Assembly: GCF_031583595.1 (NCBI RefSeq)
Contig: NZ_CP134145.1
Coordinates: forward strand, 4,526,001 to 4,590,000
Direction: 5' to 3'
Source of the DNA: Thalassotalea psychrophila
GTDB taxonomy: Bacteria; Pseudomonadota; Gammaproteobacteria; Enterobacterales; Alteromonadaceae
Length of the DNA stretch: 64,000 bases
In this document: positions 54,569 through 63,423 of the stretch, in pieces
Position numbering within the stretch: the stretch's first letter is position 1
Layout: each line of letters opens with the position of its first letter
The notes under the pieces: generated by a model
What the model was told of the DNA's origin: nothing
Databases searched by the model: none
The model's input: the letters and a program-made list of their open reading frames with translations, nothing else
Translations under genes and position numbers: made by a program

Positions 54569-54862
54569 TTAACTTAAAGTGAACATTTTAAAAAACAAAT
54601 AAGCAACAAGAATGAAGTTGAGGGTTAGTAAGACTTTAATGTGACTATGCTGAATATCTCTCCAGTTGATGGGGTTATATAAAAACTCGAAAATAACCCA
54701 CACATCTTTGGAGTTACTAGAGAAAATCCTACCTTTAATAAATTTTCCATAAGCACTTTCAGAGCATTGCTTTAGCCTTAGCTTAATTGTGATTTGTAGA
54801 ATTACGGATACAACTCCCCAAAACATAAGATACGGTAAACCTAGTATTGTAGGAACTTCCAT
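54569..54862 (-). CDS. Small two-helix membrane protein (paralogue of 56164-56457)
   Basis: 97 residues with a hydrophobic helix at each end and a polar middle. It shares with the 56164 protein an ILQ after helix 1, a central YNPINW (YNPKNW in the other) and KVLLTLNF (KALLIVNF). Same length in both. AAAGGG precedes ATG. Function unknown. Confidence 0.7.
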   Translation of the reverse strand: MEVPTILGLPYLMFWGVVSVILQITIKLRLKQCSESAYGKFIKGRIFSSNSKDVWVIFEFLYNPINWRDIQHSHIKVLLTLNFILVAYLFFKMFTLS

Positions 54863-54995
54863 TTATATTTCCCTTTTGGTATTGAAGGCAACGACCGCTT
54901 GTCATCACAGCCATTCGTTATTAATAAATTAAGCTATATACAATAACCGTTCAACAGCAATTGATATGTTAGTATCTAGCTATAAGCCGATCCAG

Positions 54996-55322
54996 CTATA
55001 GTGGTGGCATTAATAAAATAGGTAAAATGACCATTGCTGGTAAGAATACAATTAAAGTTGTAACTAATATGCGTCTCATAGCGGCACTTAGTGACGTCAA
55101 TTCACGGTCATTCAGCGTAGTCCATTCTTTTTTGAATAAATAACGCATAAATAAAAGGTTGTTAGATAGAGTGTTATTTTTAAATAAGTGAGGGCATCCC
55201 ATATCCTGAAATTTTTCAGGATGATTTTGTTCAATTAAATCAAACAATTTAGTTACAAGAAAAAACCAAATTAGAACAACAATCGCCATCGCACAAAAAA
55301 ACATAAAAAATATAACTTCCAC
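54996..55322 (-). CDS. Small membrane protein
   Basis: 108 residues from a GTG start with AAAGGA 7 bases upstream. One N-terminal and one C-terminal hydrophobic helix flank a polar region with NHPEKFQDMGCPHLF. The helix-polar-helix shape and short length recall UspB-like proteins, but I cannot assign it. Confidence 0.6.
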   Translation of the reverse strand: MEVIFFMFFCAMAIVVLIWFFLVTKLFDLIEQNHPEKFQDMGCPHLFKNNTLSNNLLFMRYLFKKEWTTLNDRELTSLSAAMRRILVTTLIVFLPAMVILPILLMPPL

Positions 55323-55435
55323 ACTGATTCCTTTCTATATTAAACCTTATTTACTTACGGCTTTATTTTACCAATTTACTTAAAAATGCGATTATAAATT
55401 AATTGATGGCGTCTGCAAATCGCTCTTTAAAGTCA

Positions 55436-55906
55436 TTATGATGATGTGTTTCTACTTGCAACTCTAATTAAGAGTACCAAAGAGAGAGCACCAATAGGGT
55501 AAAACCAATTATACAGCCCTCCATAAAAATAGCTTTGAAACGCTTCACACATAGCAATGGTAAATGCTACATAAAAGCTAAAAACAATATCACTTTTAAA
55601 ATTTCCATTATCATTGATAGATAACGTTTTTAAGTGGATAAGGCTCGCTGCTTTTTCTATTTTTAATGCATAAAATAATACAAATACATAGCTAAGCACA
55701 AATACAAGAGATAGAAAGTTATTTCCTGTAAAGTCTTCTATATAAAAGGACATTAGAAAGAGTGAAAATGCAACCCCTGTATAAAATTGTCCTTTAGCTG
55801 AATACCCCTGCCATTTTCCTTTTTTAGCTAAACCTTTTAAATGACAAAATGCATTAAAAAAGATAAACAATATTACTAAAAGTATAAATAATTTATAGGC
55901 GTCCAT
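55436..55906 (-). CDS. Membrane protein of unknown function
   Basis: 156 residues, about five hydrophobic segments, starting at ATG 55906 with a weak ribosome site. CHLKGLAKKGKWQGYSAKGQF is the only polar stretch of note. It is followed upstream by a copy of the 205-bp repeat. Confidence 0.55.
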   Translation of the reverse strand: MDAYKLFILLVILFIFFNAFCHLKGLAKKGKWQGYSAKGQFYTGVAFSLFLMSFYIEDFTGNNFLSLVFVLSYVFVLFYALKIEKAASLIHLKTLSINDNGNFKSDIVFSFYVAFTIAMCEAFQSYFYGGLYNWFYPIGALSLVLLIRVASRNTSS

Positions 55907-55928
55907 TACTTAAATCCATTTGTTGGGT

Positions 55929-56133
55929 GTCTCTTAATCGCTCTTAGTAGATTAGCAACTTTTAGTATTGAGTCTATTTAATGTATGTTGATTTGTTATT
56001 AATTATTTATCTAATAACAGATATATGGAGGGTGTGAGCTTTTATTGAGTTTTCTTACCAAGTTATTTGAGCCATCAACGTCCGTTGCTCGCTCTTAAGA
56101 GACATTAACCATTTAAGATAGTTAACGTCAAAT
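55929..56133. repeat. 205-bp direct repeat, copy A
   Basis: Begins GTCTCTTAATCGCTCTTAG and ends AGTTAACGTCAAAT. Copy B at 57327-57531 has exactly the same length; the central part (around AATGTATGTTGATTTG) is identical and the ends diverge moderately. No coding frame is apparent. Confidence 0.85.
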
Positions 56134-56163
56134 TTATGCCAAAATGGAAATGGCTAATGTCGA

Positions 56164-56457
56164 TTAGATTAAAAAAAATCTTATCAGTATATATACAAAA
56201 ATAGCAAAGTTGACTATGAGTAGAGCTTTAACTTTTTTAGATGCCAACCCATTCCAGTTTTTAGGGTTGTAGTAAAAACCAAGTGTTTTTAACATGTGCT
56301 CTTTATTGTTCTTATGAAACGCCCCATCAAAAAACTTATCATGCACAATACCGTCATGATTTTTGATTTGATAATAGATATATGCCTGCAACAAAACAGA
56401 AATTATACATAAGATTAAGATATGGTATTGCATAGTTTCAAATAATCCCTTACCCAT
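56164..56457 (-). CDS. Small two-helix membrane protein (paralogue of 54569-54862)
   Basis: 97 residues, helix-polar-helix, with YNPKNW and KALLIVNF in common with the 54569 protein. It lies between repeat copy A and partial copy C. The ribosome site is poor. Function unknown. Confidence 0.65.
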   Translation of the reverse strand: MGKGLFETMQYHILILCIISVLLQAYIYYQIKNHDGIVHDKFFDGAFHKNNKEHMLKTLGFYYNPKNWNGLASKKVKALLIVNFAIFVYILIRFFLI

Positions 56458-56485
56458 GTTTGCTGTTATTGGTTTTCAGATAATT

Positions 56486-56540
56486 CAACGGCTGCTGCTC
56501 TCTCATAAGAGACCGTAATATTTTCAAAAGTTTACGTCAA
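56486..56540. repeat. Partial copy C of the 205-bp repeat
   Basis: TTCAACGGCTGCTGCTC, then CATAAGAGACC and GTTTACGTCAA correspond to the right third of copies A and B. Confidence 0.6.
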
Positions 56541-56719
56541 TTTTTTTTATATTTCAGGATAACTACACCGAGCAATAAAACTCCAATAGAAATTGATACT
56601 GGGAGAATAAAGGGTCCCCACGTCGCTCCATGGTTTCCTGAAATTGGCCACAAACTAAGACTTAACGTAAAAAACGCACCTACAACAATAAATATAATTC
56701 CAATAATTTTTTGAAGCAT
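56537..56719 (-). CDS. 60-residue membrane protein
   Basis: Two hydrophobic helices separated by a short loop (SGNHGATWGPF), ending in a basic tail. Weak ribosome site. Unknown; plausible because of its strong membrane pattern. Confidence 0.45.
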   Translation of the reverse strand: MLQKIIGIIFIVVGAFFTLSLSLWPISGNHGATWGPFILPVSISIGVLLLGVVILKYKKN

Positions 56720-56882
56720 GCCTATTTTCTATTTTTGGTTACCACCAATGATGGTCTGTTAATCGCTCATCGGAGCCGTTCGTTTTCAATAACTTACGTT
56801 AAATAATACAGCCATGCAAATTTTGCTAATAGCGGTCTGTTAGCTACTTATAATATCTTGGGGTTAGCACCATAGTCTCTTA

Positions 56883-57278
56883 TTAGCTGTACTGTGTGCC
56901 AACATTTTTATATTTGTAATAAACATAAGTAGCATATAGCGCAGGAACAATAGCAATAAATTTTAATTGCATAATTGAAGGTACGGTAATTAACCACAAA
57001 TACCCAATTAAAATAGATCTGTATTTACTTGTAGTTTCAATTTTTAATAATCCAATAAAAGCAACTATATATAAAAGCAATACAATAAATAAACGGTGGT
57101 ATATATGTTTATACTCTGGTGTAGCTAACATTTTATAGTTTTCAATTATTGTTAAATCTTCAGGAATATTTGACAATAAAATCGTTGCTATAAAAACAAC
57201 TTGCCCCACCACAGCCAAGAAATAAATAACTGATACAAATTTATTAGGGTTTGATTCAAAGAATTGCTTAAGTTGCAT
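56883..57278 (-). CDS. Membrane protein of unknown function
   Basis: 131 residues with four hydrophobic segments; GAGAG precedes ATG. The basic C-terminus (YKYKNVG) suggests a cytoplasmic end. Located just downstream of repeat copy B (minus-strand sense). Confidence 0.6.
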   Translation of the reverse strand: MQLKQFFESNPNKFVSVIYFLAVVGQVVFIATILLSNIPEDLTIIENYKMLATPEYKHIYHRLFIVLLLYIVAFIGLLKIETTSKYRSILIGYLWLITVPSIMQLKFIAIVPALYATYVYYKYKNVGTQYS

Positions 57279-57326
57279 AAAAACACTCTCTCCATAGAAA
57301 TGCAGACTTTATATTCAAAGGCTAAT

Positions 57327-57531
57327 GTCGCCTAATCGCTTTTAGTAGAATAACCACTTTTAGCTTCGAGTCTATTGAATGTATGTTGATTTGTTATTAA
57401 TTATTTATCTAATAACAGATATATAAAGGATGTGAGCTTTTATTGAGTTCTCTGCAAAGTTATTTGGGTCATCCAACGGCTGTTTATCGCTCTTAGGAGA
57501 CCTTAACCTTTTCAGATAGTTAACGTCAAAT
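57327..57531. repeat. 205-bp direct repeat, copy B
   Basis: Begins GTCGCCTAATCGCTTTTAG and ends AGTTAACGTCAAAT; same length and orientation as copy A, 1398 bases away. Confidence 0.85.
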
Positions 57532-57565
57532 CTGTGTCATTTTCAGCCGCTCAAATTTTAATTTG

Positions 57566-58207
57566 TTAGTGATTCTCTCTACGCAATACTAAGGTAAAGA
57601 TTATGATAAACATGACAGCAAAACCTAATGGAAAATACATGGTTTCAAGTCCTACTTTAGACAACATTTGTTGAGTTTCTTCAAGCTTATCATCTGTAGA
57701 TTTGACTTGTTCATACTGACTAATATCATCATCACTTGGGATATATTTTATAAACTGGTTAGAATCGTTACGATATTCTACTGAAACCCCATAATGCCTA
57801 TATATCTGTTGAGCTCCAATAGTTCTAACTTTCAGTTCTTCATGAACAGACATTTTTAATAGTTGAGTTGTTATTTTGTTATTTGTGGCTATGCCAGTGC
57901 CAGGGAGGTTATTGGCGAGTGTAATGCCAACATTTCCAACAACAGGCATTACCAACATAAATAAGCTTAGCAACAAAAACAGTGGTGACGTTTTTTTACT
58001 TTTTTTATCACGAGAAATTAATGATGTAGCAAATCCAAATGGTAATAAAACAGCTAAAACCAAATATGATGTATATTGGATATAGCAAGTACCGAAAACT
58101 TCAGGTACAAGCTGCTTTCCGAAATAAGAAACTAAAAATATTAATGCACAAACATTCAATAATTTCGATGTGCTTTTGTATGATGGGGTAATAGAAAACA
58201 ATCCCAA
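57566..58207 (-). CDS. Membrane protein of unknown function
   Basis: Up to 213 residues, with no ATG near the beginning. A TTG at 58207 or 58201 is possible, the latter 7 bases after AAAGGA. Three N-terminal hydrophobic segments, then a polar domain (about 110-185) with HEELKVRTIGAQQIYRHYG, and a C-terminal helix ending RRENH. No family recognised. Confidence 0.5.
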   Translation of the reverse strand: MGLFSITPSYKSTSKLLNVCALIFLVSYFGKQLVPEVFGTCYIQYTSYLVLAVLLPFGFATSLISRDKKSKKTSPLFLLLSLFMLVMPVVGNVGITLANNLPGTGIATNNKITTQLLKMSVHEELKVRTIGAQQIYRHYGVSVEYRNDSNQFIKYIPSDDDISQYEQVKSTDDKLEETQQMLSKVGLETMYFPLGFAVMFIIIFTLVLRRENH

Positions 58208-58235
58208 ATCCTTTTGCTTAACTTTAATTTTTACG

Positions 58236-58268
58236 ACTGTCGCCTAATCGCTCAAAGCAGCCTTTGAG
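58236..58268. repeat. Fragment D of the 205-bp repeat, with hairpin
   Basis: CTGTCGCCTAATCGCTC matches the left end of copy B. CTCAAAG at 58251 and CTTTGAG at 58262 form a short stem between the membrane-protein gene and the DUF169 gene. Confidence 0.5.
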
Positions 58269-58319
58269 CCTTTGGTTACATTACGTTATATTACTGAGGC
58301 ACTCAAGTACCGTTGCAAC

Positions 58320-59375
58320 CTACTTTTTAGAAAATAAACGACTAAAGAAGCCTGGTTTTTGTTCACCATCTTCACTACCAAAGTTCATATATTTACGCGT
58401 GCCTGCTTTATCCATTTGCTCGTTAACCACAGCAAGACTAACTCGTTTATGGTTATTTTCTTCGGCAAAATCTTCCACATTACCTACTGCAAAACCACGG
58501 ACAAATTTTGGCGCTTTGCAAATTAATTGCATCGCATCTTCATCCCAATCCATGCTTGTTTTTAAACCGTATTTTTTTGCTAAAGCAACGTTATCTTCAA
58601 CTTTGCTCTCGCTTATTTCTGAAGCTTTTTCACGAGCCTGAGCGCGTTCTTCTTTCGCCCGTTTTTTTGCCCAGTATTCTGAGTGTTCAGGTTTTGTTGC
58701 TTCAAAAATTCCTTTCACATCTGGGCGAGCGCCAAGAATATCAATTAAGTTATCTGCGTATTCAATAGGGATAATGACAAACAGTTCTTCAGGCTTGAGT
58801 TTATTAGCCATACGCCCGCCCATATCACCAGGCGTCATCACCACATTATTTTCAAACCAAGGAGTAGCAAATACATCAGTACAAAATGAATTACCGGCAG
58901 CGGTGCTTGGCATTACACCATCTTTTACCGAGCGTGCAGCAGCGATTAATGCGGCTTCTTTCGGGGTGCAAACAACAACAATCCATTTAATATCCATTCC
59001 TTTTGGAACATCATTTAATGGTGCGGCACCTATGCCTTTAACCAATCCAGAAGGCAACCGAAAGTCACCACTATTAACCGCTTTTGCCGCCTCTGGTTCA
59101 TAAGAGGGAATAAACTTATAAAGTATTTCACCAGTGCGCATCAATTCATTGCCTTCATCAAGACCCATCAAATAAGTACCATGAGAACAATCATTAAAGG
59201 TGCGATCAAAGTAAACTCGCTTACCATCATCCATTGCATGTTTTAAAATGCCGCAAGGTTCAACTTTTACACCTTCATAGTTTTCTGGAATGACATCTTC
59301 AAAAAAGGTCACCGCAACAGCGTTGCCTCGTATTTTGCCCTTTAATACATCACAGATGCCCTGAATATTAGCCAT
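58320..59375 (-). CDS. DUF169 protein fused to a protochlorophyllide-reductase C-terminal (PCP_red) domain
   Basis: 351 residues. The first 225 or so resemble the DUF169 family (AVAVTFFEDVIPENYEGV, conserved CGILKHAMD, PSTAAGNSFCTDVFATPWF, MTPGDMGGRMA), with Cys41, Cys63, Cys136 and Cys165. A charged Lys/Glu linker (232-262) leads to a C-terminal module at about 275-325: MDWDEDAMQLICKAP, then FVRGFAVGNVEDFAEENN and VSLAVVNEQMDKAG. This follows the PCP_red domain found at the end of BchB/ChlB of dark-operative protochlorophyllide reductase (W-A-L-P-FVR, E--A, V---V). So a chlorophyll-type tetrapyrrole ligand is likely. It is co-directional with the membrane protein at 59411. AAGGA precedes ATG. 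Confidence 0.78.
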   Translation of the reverse strand: MANIQGICDVLKGKIRGNAVAVTFFEDVIPENYEGVKVEPCGILKHAMDDGKRVYFDRTFNDCSHGTYLMGLDEGNELMRTGEILYKFIPSYEPEAAKAVNSGDFRLPSGLVKGIGAAPLNDVPKGMDIKWIVVVCTPKEAALIAAARSVKDGVMPSTAAGNSFCTDVFATPWFENNVVMTPGDMGGRMANKLKPEELFVIIPIEYADNLIDILGARPDVKGIFEATKPEHSEYWAKKRAKEERAQAREKASEISESKVEDNVALAKKYGLKTSMDWDEDAMQLICKAPKFVRGFAVGNVEDFAEENNHKRVSLAVVNEQMDKAGTRKYMNFGSEDGEQKPGFFSRLFSKK

Positions 59376-59410
59376 GATTTATCCTTATATCTAATTTATT
59401 GTTTTTGTTT

Positions 59411-60232
59411 TTATTTGTTTAAATTTACTGATTGCTGCTCTTCGTCACTTACATAACCACCACAGCGAGGGAGACCAAAAAATATCGAAGGTACGCGTCG
59501 AGCTGACAAAGTTTTATCCTTACTCCAAGGCGCAGGCATTCGCATATGTATGGTGCACCCCACTAATGCTACTGTTTGCAAGGCTATGAATATTACTTGG
59601 TTTTCATACACTGCAAAAAAGATCAAACAAAGTGTGACATTAGGAATGTGAGTTAACGGCACTTTCATTTTGATAGATTTGGGTGTGTCGTGTTCTGGCG
59701 ATATATAAATATCCCAATACAAATCCATTAATAGTGCTTGCCAAACACTGATGCAAATATATGCAAAAATCCATAATTGCCAGCTCGCCCATTCGGGGCC
59801 AATTAATACGCCAAGATACCAAAATGATAAAAACATTTGGCCAAAAGCCGTGCCCCAAATCAAACCAAAAACCAACTGTGGTAGGAGATCAAGCTTACGA
59901 CCAAATTGCATGGTGTTTTTCGCCCAAATCCCCCAATAAGCAAATATAATAAACGCAAACAAGCCAATTACACAGGCAACCCAAACAGGATCGTTTAATT
60001 GTTCTTCTGTATATAATGGTGAGTTAGCAATGGCCTCCATAGTACCAGTGGCCCAGGAAACTAAATAAAAAAAACAAAAAAATATGCCCGCACGCAGCCA
60101 TGCAGCCATTGGAATAAACTCAGAAATTTCTAGTTCTTTGCTTTTTTTGCTGGTGTATTTACTGATATATACCAGCAAAAATAAAACCATAAGTACTGCC
60201 GCACTTAAAGCCACCGTGTCTACAATAGTCAT
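59411..60232 (-). CDS. Polytopic membrane protein upstream of the DUF169-PCP_red gene
   Basis: 273 residues from ATG 60232 (a TTG one codon earlier is less likely). About seven hydrophobic segments with several Trp and acidic residues between them (WATGTMEAI, MDLYWDIYISPEHDTPK). The C-terminus is cytoplasmic-looking and contains PRCGGYVSDEEQQ. No family recognised. It lies 35 bases upstream of the DUF169-PCP_red gene and diverges from a LysR gene, so the pair is probably a transport-and-binding unit under that regulator. Confidence 0.6.
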   Translation of the reverse strand: MTIVDTVALSAAVLMVLFLLVYISKYTSKKSKELEISEFIPMAAWLRAGIFFCFFYLVSWATGTMEAIANSPLYTEEQLNDPVWVACVIGLFAFIIFAYWGIWAKNTMQFGRKLDLLPQLVFGLIWGTAFGQMFLSFWYLGVLIGPEWASWQLWIFAYICISVWQALLMDLYWDIYISPEHDTPKSIKMKVPLTHIPNVTLCLIFFAVYENQVIFIALQTVALVGCTIHMRMPAPWSKDKTLSARRVPSIFFGLPRCGGYVSDEEQQSVNLNK

Positions 60233-60413
60233 CAACTTACTCGCTTAACTCATTATTATTTATATACAATCTAGGTCTAATTTTTGCTCATTTAAGATTG
60301 CATGTTTATTATGTGGCAACAATGTCTTAAGTCAATTTTATAGTTTTTATGAATTTGATAGGTTTTACTTATACCGTATAGTTTTATAATGATTCTCCAT
60401 AAATAATGTCGTT

Positions 60414-61328
60414 ATGAACTTAGATTTAAAACAATTAAGATATTTTTCAGCTGTCGTTGAACACAACAGCTTTCGAAAAGCTGCCGACAGTTTATTTATT
60501 TCACAGCCTGCCTTAAGTTTAGCAATTAAAGAGTTAGAACGAAGACTTGGCGTTGCGCTATTAGAAAGAGGTGCTGGAAAAATAATTGCCACCGAATACG
60601 GTAAAGTATTATTAAAGGGCAGTGTCGAAATAAAAGGGTGCGTACAACAAACGCTTGATGAATTGGATCACATTCGTGGCATTCATTCAGGGCAGGTAAA
60701 TTTTGGTATATCGCCAGTAGTCGCAACTAGCGAACTTGGTACCATTTTAGGCAAGTTTGTGATCAAATACCCTAATATTAATATTTTAACCGATCACAGT
60801 CTTTACCATTGGTCGGTACAAAAACTATTACAAGGTGAGTTAGACTTTTTTATTAGTGAAGTTCCTCCCTATGGCGAAGATAAAAACGTTATTTGTCATC
60901 ATTTATTTGATATGCATTATGGCTTTATCTGCGGCGTAGAACACTCCTTAGCCAACAAAACAGTGGAGCTGGCTGAAGCAATGCAATATCGCCTCGCGTA
61001 TGGCAAAGATTGGGCGGCAGAAGTTCAAGGTTGGGCACAAAGCTTTGCCAAAAACGGTCTACAGCAACCGGAGTCATATTTGAATGTTTCTACATCAGAA
61101 TTTTATGTAAATTTGTTGGCGCATAGTCAAGTAATTGCTCTTACTCCATTGACCAGATACATCAAAGAACGAATCGAAAACAATGAGCTTGCGCAAATTC
61201 ATATCAAACATACAATTTGGCATACTACAGCCGCTTTAGTTTGCCGCAAGAATCAGCGATTTAGTCCTGCAGCTGAACTGTTATGTGAGGAAGTAAAGCA
61301 ACAAGTTCCACAACTATTCAAAGTTTAA
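60414..61328 (+). CDS. LysR-family transcription regulator
   Basis: 304 residues, typical LysR length. The N-terminal HTH has LKQLRYFSAVVEHNSFRKAA and SLFISQPALSLAIKELERRLG; an effector domain follows (QVNFGISPVVATSELG). Divergent from the membrane protein / DUF169-PCP_red pair with 181 bases between, the classic arrangement for a LysR regulator and its target. The intergenic region does not contain the set-B palindrome. Confidence 0.93.
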   Translation: MNLDLKQLRYFSAVVEHNSFRKAADSLFISQPALSLAIKELERRLGVALLERGAGKIIATEYGKVLLKGSVEIKGCVQQTLDELDHIRGIHSGQVNFGISPVVATSELGTILGKFVIKYPNINILTDHSLYHWSVQKLLQGELDFFISEVPPYGEDKNVICHHLFDMHYGFICGVEHSLANKTVELAEAMQYRLAYGKDWAAEVQGWAQSFAKNGLQQPESYLNVSTSEFYVNLLAHSQVIALTPLTRYIKERIENNELAQIHIKHTIWHTTAALVCRKNQRFSPAAELLCEEVKQQVPQLFKV

Positions 61329-61411
61329 AACACCGTCATATAATAGAAGAAGTTCGCAATAGGTTGTTTAGATAAACTTTTCGCTATAGCTACCATTTAA
61401 ATTTAAAGTTT

Positions 61412-61987
61412 TCATTTGTTTACTTCAAAACTATACTCATTATTTGTTGGTATTTGATTATTAACGTAATCGGCTAACACTTTAGTTGCTTTTTTTGCTT
61501 CACCTTGAGAAACCAAGCGCAACGCTTCTACTTGAGCTGCCTCTTGTTCAACAACATAACGATAAAAGTCTTTATCTTCTTCAGGCGCTAGATTCTCCAT
61601 TTCTTTTAACCCCTCAAGGTACTTCACGGTAGAAGTATATAATGTATTAAGCATGTATTCTGGAAATAAATTAGACATTAAACGAAGGCTACTCGTTTTT
61701 ACTGAAGTAAAAAATGTTGGTTGCATATCTAAGCCAAATTTATCTGCATATGGTTTATATAAACGCTGATTAATCACTTCCAAATCATAATATACACGCC
61801 AAAATGCTTCAATGTCATTATCTCCCCATGATGTTGAAGATCTCTCAGTATACATCAGAGCAAATGCTCTGTTTTGAACTTCACCTTCGTAAAGTTCTAA
61901 AAAACGCTTTTCTTTCGAGTCAGTCATGCTACATCCCGTAATACCTATAATTATAGTCAGTATTAAAGTTAAATTTTTGTAAAACAT
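61412..61987 (-). CDS. Putative lipoprotein
   Basis: 191 residues with a lipoprotein signal: basic start, hydrophobic core, then IGITGCS with the lipobox Cys at about 19. The mature part is helical and charged (EVQNRAFALMY, EEDKDFYRYVVEQEAAQVEAL). No known domain. AAGGA precedes ATG. Convergent with the LysR gene. Confidence 0.7.
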   Translation of the reverse strand: MFYKNLTLILTIIIGITGCSMTDSKEKRFLELYEGEVQNRAFALMYTERSSTSWGDNDIEAFWRVYYDLEVINQRLYKPYADKFGLDMQPTFFTSVKTSSLRLMSNLFPEYMLNTLYTSTVKYLEGLKEMENLAPEEDKDFYRYVVEQEAAQVEALRLVSQGEAKKATKVLADYVNNQIPTNNEYSFEVNK

Positions 61988-62114
61988 ACATGTCCTTTTT
62001 TATAAGTACGTTTAGATTAAACTTTACTAGGATTAGCCGTATTTCTTAAAGCCACTACAAAGTGACTCTTATCATGAGTCACTGATGGCTTACTTTATAT
62101 TAAGAACTACTAAA

Positions 62115-62669
62115 TCAGGCAAGAACCTTCATGCCAAGGGCTTTGATATTCATAACCCAAGGATGGTGATACTCTTCAAAACCGGTAATCTTTGGTGGTG
62201 GAAAGCTCTGATCTGCGAAAGTGCCGATTTTGACACCAATACGAGAATTATCTGTATCTGCCGTGTAGTAAACTGTCGATGCGCATTCAGGGCAGAAATA
62301 GTATGTAGCGCCTTGATCGGCACAAGTTCGATAAGAAACTGGCTTATCTCCAGGAAACTTCCATGTAGAAGATTTACCTTTAATTGTTATCTCTTCACGG
62401 GGAAATCTCGCTTGCACGCTAAAAGCACTACCTGATTGTTTTTGACATAAGTAGCAATGACATAAGGAAACACGTTCAGGGTCAGGACCTACATGCGTTA
62501 CAGTTAGCTGCCCACAATTACATGAAGCTGTACGCGTTTTTATTGATGTATCACGAGTTTCTTCCTTAGTAGGAGAAACTCCGGCTCTGACATTAGCAGC
62601 TATTAATACCGAGCCTAAGAGAGAAGCTCCTCCAGCCAATAGAGTTCGTCGAGTAAGTTTTTTTGTCAT
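62115..62669 (-). CDS. Tat-exported GFA/CENP-V-family zinc protein
   Basis: 184 residues. KKLTRRTLLAGGASLLGSVL is a twin-arginine signal, unusual for this mostly cytoplasmic family. The zinc ligands are present in SCNCGQL, LCHCYLCQKQSG and FCPECAS. GFA-type proteins bind glutathione or small thiol adducts, but the family's true reactions are largely unclear. AAAAGG precedes ATG. No clear operon partner. Confidence 0.85.
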   Translation of the reverse strand: MTKKLTRRTLLAGGASLLGSVLIAANVRAGVSPTKEETRDTSIKTRTASCNCGQLTVTHVGPDPERVSLCHCYLCQKQSGSAFSVQARFPREEITIKGKSSTWKFPGDKPVSYRTCADQGATYYFCPECASTVYYTADTDNSRIGVKIGTFADQSFPPPKITGFEEYHHPWVMNIKALGMKVLA

Positions 62670-62942
62670 TGAAAATTACCTTTTATCTTAATGATAACTT
62701 AAGCTCTCAATGCTTTAATCTCAGTGAGGTATTAGTGACCAATACTGTAGATTAGCTCTGTTAAAAGTATCACTAACATATTAAAAATTGATAGTTCACA
62801 TTACCATGATTAAGTATAGTATAAGTATTGTGAATTTAGACATTTATATTGGTCAAGGATTGAACGACCGTTGATTCGTCTTACCCTATTTTCGTGGACA
62901 CACTACAATTGTTGTAGAGACTAAAACCCCTTGGGTTAGTAT

Positions 62943-63209
62943 TTACTTTCTTTCGTAAAATTTATTTTTAAATATATCATCCGGAATACTATAAGTACCG
63001 CCTATTTGAGTAGGCTTTAAATCTGGGTGTCCAGAGTAGATATTGTTTAATATATTACAAACAGGCCCCATCACTTCACCAGCCTGAAGCCTGTACTTAT
63101 GGAACTCTTCTTCTGAGTATTTATCTTGAACGAATGCTGTACTCTGATCCATTAATGCATTTATTTGTAGCATTAAGATTGATAGTTTTTGAGCATCATC
63201 GTTAGTCAT
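62943..63209 (-). CDS. Small hypothetical protein
   Basis: 88 residues, soluble, mostly helical at the N-terminus (DDAQKLSILMLQINALMD) with a GEVMGPVCNIL motif. AGGA precedes ATG. I do not recognise it. Confidence 0.55.
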   Translation of the reverse strand: MTNDDAQKLSILMLQINALMDQSTAFVQDKYSEEEFHKYRLQAGEVMGPVCNILNNIYSGHPDLKPTQIGGTYSIPDDIFKNKFYERK

Positions 63210-63352
63210 AATTTTTCCTGTACATATTGCAGTTTAGTATCTCTGAAGGGGGCCCTGAGTGTAAGCGACTTCCTATCCCTCTGAAAGTTAAAATAAATCA
63301 ACCACTTACTCATATCCATCCTATTGATATTTACTTGCATGTCAAAGGCAAA

Positions 63353-63386
63353 AAAAGAGCTAGAAAGATATCTTTCTAGCTCTTTT
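63353..63386. terminator. 34-bp perfect palindromic terminator after the Rieske gene
   Basis: AAAAGAGCTAGAAAGAT and its exact complement, centred on GATATC, flanked by A and T runs so that it can act in both directions. It lies 38 bases beyond the Rieske gene stop. Confidence 0.8.
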
Positions 63387-63423
63387 AAACACCTGGCCTT
63401 TAGTAAGCTGGGGTTAAGGCAAG

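Noticed and set aside
55929..58268. Integron cassette array with attC sites
   Set aside because: The gene-repeat-gene layout suggested it, but I could not find paired core sites with the right spacing, the repeats are not attC-like in structure, and no integrase is present in the window.
62880..62935. Possible insertion-sequence end (TGGACAC followed by a short palindrome)
   Set aside because: No transposase remnant, no second terminal repeat and no target duplication were seen.
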